Assembly: GCA_965222345.1 (NCBI GenBank)
Contig: CBDCTS010000007.1
Coordinates: 2,117,800 to 2,181,799, forward strand
DNA length: 64,000 bases
Source of the DNA: JADFGZ01 sp965222345
GTDB taxonomy: Bacteria > Acidobacteriota > Terriglobia > 2-12-FULL-54-10
Direction of reading: 5' to 3'
Positions 7,623-16,118 of this stretch are shown in pieces. The position numbers and the translations under genes were made by a program. Position 1 is the stretch's first letter. The number at the start of each line of letters is the position of its first letter. Below the pieces are notes generated by a model that saw only the letters and a program-made list of their open reading frames with translations, did no database searches and had not been told where the DNA came from.

Positions 7623-8776
7623 TGCCAAAAAACGGATACCGGCTCAAACCGCGCCCATCCATTGTTTGCATGGACCCCTACCGCCCTCCCAGCAGCGGGC
7701 GCGAGGGGAAACTGCGTCTCGATTTCAACGAGAATACTGTGGGCTGCTCTGCGCGCGTTGCAGAGCTTCTGAAGAAGATCCCGGCCGGGAGGTTTGCCGT
7801 CTATCCGGAGTATGAAAAGGCGTTGCCGAAGTTCGCCCGGCATTTTGGAGTGAGTCCCAGCCAGCTTGTATTGACGAACGGGACCGATGAAGCCATTCAA
7901 TTAATCGTCAACACGTTCGTCAATGCGGGGGAACAAGTTTTGGTTCTGCGGCCTGCCTATGCAATGTATCGTTTTTATGCGCAGGTGGCTGGCGCCCGTA
8001 TCGAGGAGGTGGATTACCTGCCCGACCTGGGCTTTCCGGAAAAGAAGCTGATTCAGGCGGTAAATTCCGGCACACGGGCGGTTTTTCTTGCCAACCCCAA
8101 CAACCCTACGGGGACCTCGGCCTCTCCGGCTCAACTGAAAGCGCTGTTGAAAGCGGCGCCGCATGCCGCCGTGCTGATCGACGAGGCTTACTTTGAATTT
8201 TCCGGCCAGACGGTTGTTCCGTGGATTTCGCGCTACCCGAATCTGTTTGTCTCCCGAACCTTCTCCAAGGCCTACGGTCTGGCCGCCCTGCGGCTGGGCT
8301 GCTTGTTTTCCCGGGCTGGAAACATTCGCGCGATTCGCAAGGGGCAGTCTCCCTACAGCGTCAATTCCATGGCGGTCGCCCTGGCTTTGGAGGCGATTCG
8401 GGACACAGCATTCGTGAAACGCTATGTCTCGGAAGTCTTGCGTGCCCGCCGGATGCTCTGCGAGGAACTCGATGTCATGGGGATACGGTATTTCCCGAGC
8501 GATGCCAATTTTGTGCTGGTCCAATTTGGCGCCGCCGCCCGGACTATATGCCGGCGGCTGGGAGAACAGGGAATACTGGTCCGGGACCGGGGCTACGAAA
8601 TCCCCGGATGCGTGCGCATCACGGTCGGCACCATTTCGCAAACCCAACAGTTCATTGGAATCCTGCGCCATCACTGGCAAAGCAGGAAGGCTGCCCGCGC
8701 CAGCTTCCAGGTTCTCCGCGGGTCGCGGGCGTCCGGATCGGCGCTTCGCGGGAGGTCTGTACTTCAGAAGAGATGA
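7622..8776 (+). CDS. hisC: histidinol-phosphate aminotransferase
   Basis: 384 residues, a fold-type I PLP aminotransferase converting imidazole-acetol phosphate and glutamate to histidinol phosphate. ATG 7622 overlaps the hisD stop; an in-frame TTG at 7619 is less likely. Motifs: LDFNENTVG, TNGTDEAIQL, NPNNPTGT, LIDEAYFEF, and SRTFSKAYGLAALRLG with the Schiff-base lysine at about residue 216. After the normal end (VRITVGTISQ) there is an unusual Arg/Ala/Ser-rich tail of about 40 residues, possibly formed by readthrough into the coupling region. The stop overlaps the HAD gene by ATGA. Confidence 0.94.
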   Translation: MPKNGYRLKPRPSIVCMDPYRPPSSGREGKLRLDFNENTVGCSARVAELLKKIPAGRFAVYPEYEKALPKFARHFGVSPSQLVLTNGTDEAIQLIVNTFVNAGEQVLVLRPAYAMYRFYAQVAGARIEEVDYLPDLGFPEKKLIQAVNSGTRAVFLANPNNPTGTSASPAQLKALLKAAPHAAVLIDEAYFEFSGQTVVPWISRYPNLFVSRTFSKAYGLAALRLGCLFSRAGNIRAIRKGQSPYSVNSMAVALALEAIRDTAFVKRYVSEVLRARRMLCEELDVMGIRYFPSDANFVLVQFGAAARTICRRLGEQGILVRDRGYEIPGCVRITVGTISQTQQFIGILRHHWQSRKAARASFQVLRGSRASGSALRGRSVLQKR

Positions 8777-9453
8777 AAATCCAGAGCCTGCTGGTTTTTG
8801 ACATGGACGGAGTGTTGGTGGACGTCACAGACTCCTATCGGCAAACGATTATTGAAGCTGTGAAGCACTTCACCGGCACAGAGATAAGCAACCAGGAGAT
8901 TCAGGCTGCCAAGAACCGTGGCGGGGCCAACAATGACTGGGACTTGACGCTGGAACTGGTGCGTGAGCGGGGCGGTTCTCCGACTCGTCAGGAAGTAATT
9001 CAAATCTTCCAGCAGATCTACCTCGGCAATCACAACGACGGGCTGATCGCGCGGGAGAAGTGGCTGCCCCGCGACCAGTTGCTCGAGAGGTTGTCCCGCC
9101 GTTTTCGGCTGGCGCTTTTCACCGGAAGGGAGCACGGGGAGGCATTGTTCACGTTGTCAAAATTCGCGCCGGAGGTCGTCTTCGACCCCGTTGTGGGGAT
9201 GGAGGACGTCGAGCAGGAAAAGCCTGATCCGGAAGGTCTGTTGAAAATCTTGGGGGAAATAAAACCCAAGGAAGTATTTTACCTGGGTGACACCCCGGAT
9301 GATAGCCGCGCCGCCCGCGCCGCCCAAGTGCCCTTCATCGGAGTCGTTGGAGCGGGAAATCCCTTGGGCGCGGATCTGGAGCGGCTCTTCCGGCGGGAGG
9401 GAGCCCGGGCCGTGATCTCCGACGTTAACGAACTGGAGCGTGTGTTGCCATGA
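8773..9453 (+). CDS. HAD-family hydrolase within the his operon, candidate histidinol-phosphatase
   Basis: 226 residues. HAD motifs are clear: FDMDGVLVD with nucleophile Asp10 and Asp12, LFTGRE as motif II (Thr), EQEKPDPE with the conserved lysine, and YLGDTPDDSRAA as motif IV. It overlaps hisC (ATGA at 8773) and hisB (ATGA at 9450), so it is translated as part of the his unit. The pathway needs a phosphatase to turn histidinol phosphate into histidinol, and no other candidate of the HisB-N, PHP or inositol-phosphatase type is present in the window. HAD proteins of this subfamily are known from cyanobacteria and archaea, and I recall one fused to an IGP dehydratase in an oomycete. Assignment as histidinol-phosphatase is therefore well motivated but not proved by sequence. 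Confidence 0.75.
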   Translation: MKIQSLLVFDMDGVLVDVTDSYRQTIIEAVKHFTGTEISNQEIQAAKNRGGANNDWDLTLELVRERGGSPTRQEVIQIFQQIYLGNHNDGLIAREKWLPRDQLLERLSRRFRLALFTGREHGEALFTLSKFAPEVVFDPVVGMEDVEQEKPDPEGLLKILGEIKPKEVFYLGDTPDDSRAARAAQVPFIGVVGAGNPLGADLERLFRREGARAVISDVNELERVLP

Positions 9454-10058
9454 AAAAAGAGCCGGCTCACCTCCGCGTAGCTCGAGTGGAGCGGAACACT
9501 ACGGAAACCAAAATCCGGGCCCGGCTGACTCTGGAGGGGAAGGGAAAATATAAGGTGAATACCGGCATCCGGTTTCTCGACCACATGCTGGAACTGTTCG
9601 CCAAACACGGCGGGTTTGATCTGGAGTTGCGTGCTAAGGGTGATCTGGACGTGGATCAGCATCACACGGTGGAAGACGTGGGTATCGTCCTGGGACAATG
9701 CTTCCGCCAAGCCCTGGGGGAGCGCCGAGGAATCAACCGCGCCGGATACTTTCTGATGCCCCTGGATGAAAGCCTGGCGGTGGCGGCGGTGGATCTCTCC
9801 GGCAGGCCGTATCTGGTTTGCCACGCCCGTTTTTCCCAGCCACGGGTGGGCGACCTGCAGACGGAGTTGATCGAGGACTTTTTCCAGGGCTTTGTGACCC
9901 ACGCCGGGGCGAACCTGCATTTGAAACTCCTCTACGGACGGTCCACCCATCATGGTGTGGAGGCGATGTTCAAGACCTTCGCCCGGGCCATGAAAACGGC
10001 GGTTTCGTTTGATGCCCGGATGAAAAAGGAACTTCCGAGCACGAAGGGATTGCTATGA
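9450..10058 (+). CDS. hisB: imidazoleglycerol-phosphate dehydratase
   Basis: 202 residues, a stand-alone dehydratase without the N-terminal phosphatase domain of enterobacterial HisB. It dehydrates IGP to imidazole-acetol phosphate with manganese bound by histidines. Motifs: GIRFLDHMLELFAKH, DLDVDQHHTVEDVGI, and LYGRSTHHGVEAMFKTFARA, which contain the metal-binding histidines and glutamates. Starts inside the stop of the HAD gene and its own stop overlaps hisH. Confidence 0.96.
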   Translation: MKKEPAHLRVARVERNTTETKIRARLTLEGKGKYKVNTGIRFLDHMLELFAKHGGFDLELRAKGDLDVDQHHTVEDVGIVLGQCFRQALGERRGINRAGYFLMPLDESLAVAAVDLSGRPYLVCHARFSQPRVGDLQTELIEDFFQGFVTHAGANLHLKLLYGRSTHHGVEAMFKTFARAMKTAVSFDARMKKELPSTKGLL

Positions 10059-10732
10059 TCTCGGTGATCGATTACGGCGCGGGCAATCTGCGTTCCGTGG
10101 AAAACGCGCTGCGGTATTTGCAGGTTCCCTTCATCACCACATCACAGGCCGGTGAGGTGAGTCGGGCGTCGGCGATCGTGCTGCCGGGAGTCGGCCATTT
10201 CGGCCACATGATGCGTTCTCTCACACTGCTGGGGTTGATTCCGGTTCTGCGCGAGGTCATTCACAAAGATGTGCCCTACCTGGGAATCTGTCTCGGGATG
10301 CACGCTTTGTACCAGAGCAGCGAAGAGGCTCCCGCCCTTCCGGGGCTGGGAATTTTGCCGGACAGAATCCGGCGCTTTCCCGAAGGATTAAAGGTGCCGC
10401 AGATGGGATGGAACCAATTGCAAATAACGCCTGGCACCCGCCTCTTTCAGGGCATTGAGGCCGGACCGTTCGTGTATTTTGCCCATGCCTATTATCTGCC
10501 GGTGGATGAGGATGAAGCTTCCCGGGAACCGGAGGCTTCGCCGGTGGCAGCTCTCGCCGACTACGGATCGAATTTTGCGGCGGCCGTGGAGAGGAACAAC
10601 ATCTTCGGCACACAGTTCCATCCGGAAAAATCCGGAGAGATTGGGTTGCGAATCCTGCACAATTTTGCCGCGCTCAGCCAGAAGCAGGCAAAACAGAAAT
10701 CCCCATCGCGAGGCGGCAGCCATGTTGGCTAA
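10055..10732 (+). CDS. hisH: imidazole glycerol phosphate synthase, glutamine amidotransferase subunit
   Basis: 225 residues. Class I glutaminase that passes ammonia to HisF. The oxyanion loop is PGVGHF (residues 44-49); the triad is Cys79 in GICLGMH, His188 and Glu190 in GTQFHPEKSG. A slightly acidic insertion (EDEASREPEASP, about residues 151-162) extends the usual loop. Overlaps hisB by 4 bases and hisF by 11 bases. Confidence 0.95.
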   Translation: MISVIDYGAGNLRSVENALRYLQVPFITTSQAGEVSRASAIVLPGVGHFGHMMRSLTLLGLIPVLREVIHKDVPYLGICLGMHALYQSSEEAPALPGLGILPDRIRRFPEGLKVPQMGWNQLQITPGTRLFQGIEAGPFVYFAHAYYLPVDEDEASREPEASPVAALADYGSNFAAAVERNNIFGTQFHPEKSGEIGLRILHNFAALSQKQAKQKSPSRGGSHVG

Positions 10733-11477
10733 GCGAATCATCGCCTGTCTGGACGTCAAGGAAGGGCGGGTGGTCAAAGGAACCCAATTCGTGCAGTTGA
10801 GAGACGCCGGAGACCCTGCCGAATTGGCGGCGGCTTACAACCGCGAGGGAGTGGACGAGGTTATCTTTCTGGACATCACGGCTTCGGTCGAGAAACGCGG
10901 GCTGATTGTGGAAACGGTGATGCACACGGCTCGGCAGGTGTTTATTCCGCTTGCGGTCGGGGGAGGGATTCGGTCGGTTAGCGATGCCAGAAGGATTCTC
11001 ACCTCCGGGGCTGACAAGATTTCCGTGAATACGGCGGCTGTGGAAAAGCCGGAGCTAATTACCGCGTTGTCGGAGGAGTTCGGCTCTCAGGCCGTGGTGC
11101 TGGCCATAGACGCACGGCGGGAGGGAGAAGGCTGGCGCGTCTCTACCTACGGCGGACGGAAGCCAGTGAACCTGTCGGCAGTCGAGTGGGCGATTGAGGG
11201 AGAGGCGTTCGGGGCGGGGGAAATCTTACTGACCTCGATGGATTGCGACGGCACGAAAAAGGGGTTTGATTGTGAGCTGACGCGAGCGATTTCCCGCGCC
11301 GTAAAGATTCCGGTGATCGCCTCCGGGGGAGCAGGCTCCGCCGAACACTTTGCGCAAGTGCTCACCGAGGGAGAGGCCGACGCTGCGCTGGCTGCCTCGA
11401 TTTTCCATTATGGCCAGGTGAGGGTCCGGGATCTGAAGGAGCATCTGGAAGCGCAAGGAATTCCGGTCCGGATGTGA
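10722..11477 (+). CDS. hisF: imidazole glycerol phosphate synthase, cyclase subunit
   Basis: 251 residues, a full (beta/alpha)8 barrel. The start is ATG 10722, giving MLAKRIIACLDVKEG; a longer upstream reading frame overlaps hisH and is not used. Catalytic Asp11 (CLDV) and Asp130 (LAIDAR) are at the family positions, and the phosphate-binding loops AVGGGIRS and IASGGAGS are present. With HisH it makes IGP and AICAR, the latter feeding purine synthesis. It ends the tightly overlapping block of the operon. Confidence 0.96.
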   Translation: MLAKRIIACLDVKEGRVVKGTQFVQLRDAGDPAELAAAYNREGVDEVIFLDITASVEKRGLIVETVMHTARQVFIPLAVGGGIRSVSDARRILTSGADKISVNTAAVEKPELITALSEEFGSQAVVLAIDARREGEGWRVSTYGGRKPVNLSAVEWAIEGEAFGAGEILLTSMDCDGTKKGFDCELTRAISRAVKIPVIASGGAGSAEHFAQVLTEGEADAALAASIFHYGQVRVRDLKEHLEAQGIPVRM

Positions 11478-11654
11478 ATTTCTACAACCTGTTCCATAAT
11501 CACCTTTATTTTGTGAGACTCATAGGGCATGGCGTTATTCCGAGCCGCGCGCCTGCCCGGAGCATGCCGAAGGGTAAGCTAGCGGTCACATGTATGGAAG
11601 GCTGATCAGGTTTTGGCATCGCTCCCTGACGGTCGCGGCTCGGATTGATTACTC

Positions 11655-12341
11655 ATGATTGTCCCCTGCATCGACCTGATGGACGGCAAAGCAGTGCAAC
11701 TGATTCGTGGCCGGAAGAAGGCTCTCGAAGTCGATGACCCCCTGGACATGCTCAAGAAGTTTGCAGGATTTCCCGTGATTCAGGTCATTGATCTCGATGC
11801 CGCCCTGGGCCGCGGAGACAATCACAAGACGGTCGCCAGGCTCTGCCGAAAGACTGCTTGCCGGGTCGGCGGAGGCGTTCGCACAGCAGAGCGCGTCCGG
11901 GAGTTGGCCGACTTGGGAGCCCGGCAAATCATCATCGGGACTGCCGCTTTCCGCGAAGGAGGTATCGACCGCAGATTTCTCTCCGCGGCGCGCAGGACGG
12001 CAGGAAAAAAACGCCTGTTGGTGGCGCTCGACAGCAGCCGTGGGCGGATCGTGGTGAGGGGGTGGCGTGGGCGCACCGGCCTTCGTGCAGAGGATGTGAT
12101 CCCGGACCTGGAGCCGTACTGTGCCGGGTTCCTTTGCACCTATGTGGACAAAGAAGGAATGCTGCAGGGGACCAGCCTGCGCTGGTTTCGCCGGCTGCGG
12201 CGAACGACCGGTCTGCCGATCACGGCAGCGGGAGGGATCACAACCCAAGAGGAGGTCGATGCGTTAGCCAGCATGGAGGTCGATGCGGCTGTGGGAATGG
12301 CCGTCTATACGGGCAAGATAAAACTGCATCCCCCCGGCTAG
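11655..12341 (+). CDS. hisA: ProFAR isomerase (phosphoribosylformimino-AICAR-P isomerase)
   Basis: 228 residues, a (beta/alpha)8 barrel related to HisF. Catalytic Asp7 (PCIDLMDGK) and Asp126 (VALDSSRG) are placed as in HisA, with the phosphate-binding VGGGVR and TAAGGITT loops. It lies 177 bases after hisF rather than between hisH and hisF. The gap 11478-11654 has no clear promoter or terminator, so co-transcription is likely but not certain. The segment after Asp126 reads RGWRGRTG where many homologues have a GWxExS type loop. Confidence 0.9.
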   Translation: MIVPCIDLMDGKAVQLIRGRKKALEVDDPLDMLKKFAGFPVIQVIDLDAALGRGDNHKTVARLCRKTACRVGGGVRTAERVRELADLGARQIIIGTAAFREGGIDRRFLSAARRTAGKKRLLVALDSSRGRIVVRGWRGRTGLRAEDVIPDLEPYCAGFLCTYVDKEGMLQGTSLRWFRRLRRTTGLPITAAGGITTQEEVDALASMEVDAAVGMAVYTGKIKLHPPG

Positions 12342-12523
12342 CCTTGTCTTCTGCAGCGGTCTTCTCGAAGCGACCTGCCATAATAAACCTGCCTCCGTCG
12401 GCAAGCTTGTTTTCTGCTTTTATACTGCTCTGCTTGCCGGTGACGGCGCCAACGCTCCCCAGGAAAGACTGAATCAGGATTGAAAGTGAGGGATGTTATA
12501 ATCATGGTGTCTCTTCATGCCTT

Positions 12524-13492
12524 ATGGAAATAATGGATTTACGGCACCTGCGCTCCCAAGACCTAGAGCCTTTGCTGGAGGAGGAGAAGAGCCTCTGGCA
12601 AAGGCATCTCCAATGGGACTATACGGCATCGGCGGCATTGATTAAGCGGTTTGTGGATGCCCGCGCCCTGCCGGGATTTGCCGCGGTCGATGGCGGCCGG
12701 ACCGTCGGCTACAGCTTCTTTGTCTATGAGGACTACAAAGGATTGATTGGGGACGTGTTCGTCAGCGGCACGTTCTGCAACGGCGCCACCGAAGCCGAGC
12801 TGCTCAGGCACGTGATTGAGACCATGCAGGGCACCCCGGGCATCCGGCGGATCGAGACCCAGTTGATGAACTTCGGCGGCCAGCCTATTTCCCAGTGCTT
12901 CCTTTCCCAAAACTTTCTGAGCTTCGGGCGGAAGTTTCTGTTTCGGGAACTCGAAGATTGTCCCGCGCCCGCTTTCAGCCACGACCAGGATATTGAGGTT
13001 GCTCCCTGGGACCCGCGCTGGACTTCCGAGGCGGCCCATCTGATCACGCGCGCCTACCACGGACACATCGATAGCGCCATCAACGACCAGTACCGCTCGC
13101 ACGCCGGGGCAATGCGCTTCCTGGACAACATCCTTCACTATCCCGGATGCGGACGCTTTGACGCTGGTTGCTCGTTCCTGGCGTTCCGAAGGGACACCTC
13201 ACGGCTTTGTGGGATGCTGCTTGCCTCCGTTGTGAGAGACCGCGTCAGCCACATCACTCAGGTCTGCGTCGATCCCGAAGCCCAGGGCAGGGGTCTCGGC
13301 TACAATTTGATTTGCGAGAGCCTGCAAAAATTACAGCAGCGCCGTTTCCGTGCCGTAACGCTTACCGTGACAGACTCCAACAGTGGAGCTCTCCACCTCT
13401 ACGAAAGAATGCAGTTTTCTACCCTCCGGAATTTCCAGGCCTTTGTCTGGGACTCATCCGGGAAGGACCGCTCGCAACCTTGGAATAATTAG
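12524..13492 (+). CDS. tandem-GNAT N-acetyltransferase
   Basis: 322 residues with two GNAT-like halves. Residues about 1-150 form a weak N-terminal GNAT-like domain (AAVDGGRTVGYSFFVYEDYKG). Residues about 170-315 are a canonical one with the acetyl-CoA loop ITQVCVDPEAQGRGLGYNL and the C-terminal ALHLYERMQF motif. The substrate cannot be read from sequence. It starts 182 bases after hisA; ATG 12533 is an alternative start. Probably an independent gene. Confidence 0.8.
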   Translation: MEIMDLRHLRSQDLEPLLEEEKSLWQRHLQWDYTASAALIKRFVDARALPGFAAVDGGRTVGYSFFVYEDYKGLIGDVFVSGTFCNGATEAELLRHVIETMQGTPGIRRIETQLMNFGGQPISQCFLSQNFLSFGRKFLFRELEDCPAPAFSHDQDIEVAPWDPRWTSEAAHLITRAYHGHIDSAINDQYRSHAGAMRFLDNILHYPGCGRFDAGCSFLAFRRDTSRLCGMLLASVVRDRVSHITQVCVDPEAQGRGLGYNLICESLQKLQQRRFRAVTLTVTDSNSGALHLYERMQFSTLRNFQAFVWDSSGKDRSQPWNN

Positions 13493-13507
13493 GGACATAA
13501 TCAGTAA

Positions 13508-13532
13508 CCGACGGCAGAAGGCGCGCCGTCGG
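13508..13532 (+). terminator. hairpin after the GNAT gene
   Basis: CCGACGGC (13508-13515) and GCCGTCGG (13525-13532) form an eight-pair stem 16 bases after the stop. There is no T run, so it could be a factor-dependent terminator or an mRNA 3' stabilising hairpin. Confidence 0.35.
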
Positions 13533-13829
13533 GGGCGCTGAAGTCGGGGGGAAGCTTCCGAGTCAAGGCGAAACAGCCGAAGCAGTACCTCCCGTAAGGA
13601 ATGGTGCCGGGTCAAAGAAACTGGAAGGCGCGGATGAGGAATTCGGGCAGTCACGTAGCGCCAGCGTCCTCGCTGGCCAATTGGGCCGCCAGAGCCTGCC
13701 CCGAGCCAGCCGAGGGAATGGCGGCACTACATTCCGCCTATACGCCATTGGGAGAAATGCACAATCGGGGAGGAAGCAAGTCCATTGCAGGATTCCTCAA
13801 GCATTTCGGGTAAAATAAGGACCAAAAGG
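13533..13829. other. intergenic region without a supported gene
   Basis: Contains a REP-like palindromic phrase around 13655-13680 (GTAGCGCCAGCGTCCTCGC then TGGCCAATTGG) that resembles 46288-46315, and CCTGCCCCGAGCCAGCCGAG at about 13691-13710, also of a dispersed-repeat type. No open frame here has an RBS and recognisable product. Confidence 0.4.
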
Positions 13830-13906
13830 TGGGGTGAGCGGAGGGGCTCGAACCCTCGACCACTGGAGCCACAGTCCAGCGCTCTACCAACTGAGCTACG
13901 CTCACC
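13830..13906 (-). tRNA. tRNA-His (GTG)
   Basis: The minus strand folds as a full cloverleaf: 5' GGTGAGCG with the extra G at position -1 that is diagnostic of tRNA-His, D arm TAGCTCAGTTGGTAGAGC, anticodon arm CTGGA-CTGTGGC-TCCAG with anticodon GTG, T arm GAGGG-TTCGAGC-CCCTC, and the acceptor closing with C73. The 3' CCA is encoded (13830-13832). It is about 1.5 kb from hisA, convergent with the his operon. Confidence 0.97.
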
Positions 13907-14086
13907 AGAAGGCAATTGCTGTATGGATGAGCGATTATAGGGCTTGGCCGGGTTGCGGTCAATACGTGTGGCTCGGTGAAGATCGCTGGCTCCCGGAGGA
14001 GGGGCTGTGCCACCCGCCAATTCCTGCAACTTGCTTAATCGGTGGAGCCCCGACAGGCTGTTGGCAGCAGGAGATGTAGAGAACCC

Positions 14087-14500
14087 ATGAAAGCGAATCT
14101 GTACACGTTGGCGATTATGGTCATAGGCTACGTTCTGGCAAGTTGTGGAGGCCAGCCGGGCAGCGGTTCCAACGCCTCTATTCAACGGGCCATCGAGGAA
14201 CACGTCGCCAGCCGCCCTGGTTTGGCGAGTGACCAGTTGGTGATGGAAGTATTGGAGATCCAAATCAGCGGCGACACAGCCGAAGCCGAGGTGATGTTTC
14301 GCAGCCAGGCCGATCGGGCCGCGATGATGGCTTTTCATTATCAGCTTCGCAGCGAAAACAACCAATGGAAAGTGGAAAGCGGACGGCCGAGTCAAAGCGG
14401 GTCTGCACATCCATCCCCCGGTCTCTCTCCCGAAACCGACGATTTACTGCCGGAGGGGCATCCTCCGATTGAGCAAATTCCGTCGCAGCCGCAGCAATAA
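14087..14500 (+). CDS. small lipoprotein of unknown function
   Basis: 137 residues. ATG 14087 is chosen because it begins a signal peptide (MKANLYTLAIMVIGYVLASC) with a lipobox LASC, Cys20 being the lipidated residue; GCAGGAGA lies upstream. The mature part contains a segment (MEVLEIQISGDTAEAEVMF... then QLRSENNQWKVE) that resembles small beta-rich DUF4878-type or NTF2-like lipoproteins, then a Pro/Ser/Gln-rich C-terminus. No partner genes point to a role. Confidence 0.75.
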   Translation: MKANLYTLAIMVIGYVLASCGGQPGSGSNASIQRAIEEHVASRPGLASDQLVMEVLEIQISGDTAEAEVMFRSQADRAAMMAFHYQLRSENNQWKVESGRPSQSGSAHPSPGLSPETDDLLPEGHPPIEQIPSQPQQ

Positions 14501-14614
14501 AGCCTGTACTTCATAGCACGGGGAACCAGAGACGAACAGCAACCGAGCTTGGATCGGCAATCGGACGGCCAGGGTCGTTCCGTGCTACGGAAAAAGCCAG
14601 ATGCCAAGCCGCTC

Positions 14615-14631
14615 CGGCGCAAAAGCTACCC
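14615..14631. repeat. target-site duplication of IS copy 1, left
   Basis: CGGCGCAAAAGCTACCC, 17 bp, repeated exactly at 16047-16063 on the other side of the element. Confidence 0.85.
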
Positions 14632-16046
14632 TGTTGTTAGCAAGTTAAAATGTCCGGTATATGTAGCAAGTGAAATGTCCGCTTTCATGATTCTACCGAA
14701 AGTGATTTGGCGCTGACCGAAGGAGCCCGTAGGGCGACGGAGGTGAGCGCCAAATGGTGTTGTCGGGAAGCCACAGGGCTCCGCCGCCGACCGCCGCACC
14801 GGATCGCCACCCCCTCGGAGGAGTAGCGGCCCACCGTGTGCGGCCCATAGCCAATGCTTAACGTCCCATCCAGGTGTTCATAGACGGTCACCCGGCAGCC
14901 CGCCAGAGTCCCGCGCCAAGGAGTTTTCTCGATCTGGAGGAGGCGGTTCTCCAGACTGACCGTATTGTCCCGATTCACTATCCGCTGGTGCTGGATCGAG
15001 AAGATTCGCTCTAACTCCCGCCTGGCTGACGGCAAAAAGGCGCTGCCTGGTTGGGTGGCCGGCACGGCAAAGCGCCGGTTGAACTCCCCGATATAGCCCT
15101 CCCGCAGGAACCGATTCGCTGCCTCTAGCGTGATGATTCCCCGCAGGCGCAGTTCCTGCGGCAGCCGCCCTTGCCAGGTCCCGAAGTTCCGCTCGCTGCG
15201 TCCCCGCGCCTGCGGCGAATAGGCCGGAATCATCTGAATGCCCAGCTCCCGCAGGGCGCGGCCCACCTGGGTCAGCCGTTGCCGATCCACCGGCTCGCCC
15301 GCCTTCCGGGTCAGGAAGAAATGACTGGCCCGGTCGCTATAAAGGGCGCAAAAGATCCCCTGCTGCTCGACCACCTCCCGCAGGGCAGCCAGCACCGTCC
15401 GCGTCGATTCCTGCTCTACCAGTTGCGCATAGTAAATCTCGCTGCTGGCATCATCCAGGACCACCAGCAGGTCATACCAGCGATCATCGACAAACCACCG
15501 ATGCTGGCTCCCATCCAGATGCAGCAGCATTCCCGGCAACGGCCGCCGGGGCCGCCTCTGGCGGTGCAGGCCCCGCTTCCGCCTCCTGTTCACTAGCCCC
15601 GCCCCTTGCAATGCCAGCTTCACCCAGGTGTAGCTCAGCCGGAGGCCGTGCTCTTCCCGCAGCTTTTCGTGAAAGTGCCGCACGTTGAAGTCAAAGTACT
15701 TCTCCTGATACAGCCCCAACACCTTCTCCACCGTCCCCAGGGGTACCCGCCGCGGACTCGGCTTTCCCCGCCGCCGGTCAAACAGCCCGTCGTAGCCGTA
15801 CTGCTCGTACCGGCTGCGCCACCGCCTCATCTGCCGGTCGCTGATCCCGATGATCTCGGCTGCCTGCCACCAGTTGATCCGCTTCCCTATCGCTCGCAAA
15901 ATTACTTCTTGTATCTTCATCGCCCGCTCCATCGCAGCTTCCGAGTAGAACTTCATGCCACCTCCTGGCAAAAAGCCCTACCCTACGCCGCTCAAAGCGG
16001 ACATTTCACATGTTAATTAGACCGGACATATCATGTGCTAACGACA
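14632..16046 (-). mobile_element. IS element of the ISNCY / IS1202 type, copy 1
   Basis: A 1415-bp element, identical in its visible sequence to 38584-39998. The ends are imperfect inverted repeats: TGTTGTTAGCA on the left and TGTCGTTAGCA (reverse complement) on the right, each followed by two sub-repeats, ATGTCCGGT and GTGAAATGTCCGCTTT. A 17-bp exact target duplication flanks it. One transposase gene fills it, in reverse. The long duplication fits the IS1202 family as I know it (an ISTde1-like group with about 15-18 bp duplications). It inserted between the lipoprotein and thiolase genes without breaking either. Confidence 0.92.
14685..15956 (-). CDS. DDE transposase, ISNCY/IS1202 type (copy 1)
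   Basis: 423 residues from ATG 15956, preceded by AGGAGG four bases upstream; an in-frame TTG at 15971 would add five residues. N-terminal helix-turn-helix region (AAEIIGISDRQMRRWRSRYEQ YGYDGL), then an rve-type integrase core with DDE residues in HLDGSQHRW, ALYSDRASHF and QARGRSERNFGTWQ. The C-terminal part (NTVSLENRLLQIEKTPWRG, VTVYEHLDGTLSI) matches the end domain common in this family. The copy at 38637-39908 has the same protein, so both are recent. Confidence 0.93.
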   Translation of the reverse strand: MKFYSEAAMERAMKIQEVILRAIGKRINWWQAAEIIGISDRQMRRWRSRYEQYGYDGLFDRRRGKPSPRRVPLGTVEKVLGLYQEKYFDFNVRHFHEKLREEHGLRLSYTWVKLALQGAGLVNRRRKRGLHRQRRPRRPLPGMLLHLDGSQHRWFVDDRWYDLLVVLDDASSEIYYAQLVEQESTRTVLAALREVVEQQGIFCALYSDRASHFFLTRKAGEPVDRQRLTQVGRALRELGIQMIPAYSPQARGRSERNFGTWQGRLPQELRLRGIITLEAANRFLREGYIGEFNRRFAVPATQPGSAFLPSARRELERIFSIQHQRIVNRDNTVSLENRLLQIEKTPWRGTLAGCRVTVYEHLDGTLSIGYGPHTVGRYSSEGVAIRCGGRRRSPVASRQHHLALTSVALRAPSVSAKSLSVES

Positions 16047-16063
16047 CGGCGCAAAAGCTACCC
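16047..16063. repeat. target-site duplication of IS copy 1, right
   Basis: Exact 17-bp repeat of 14615-14631. Confidence 0.85.
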
Positions 16064-16118
16064 TACCCACCCTCGGGGCTGTGTGCTAGTATGAATCTTT
16101 TATGTGAGGAGCGCATTA

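Noticed and set aside
13830..13906. tRNA-His as integration site of a genomic island
   Set aside because: No integrase and no repeated tRNA 3' end nearby.
14615..16063. Insertion of the IS at a dif-like Xer site
   Set aside because: The 17-bp target does not resemble a dif core.
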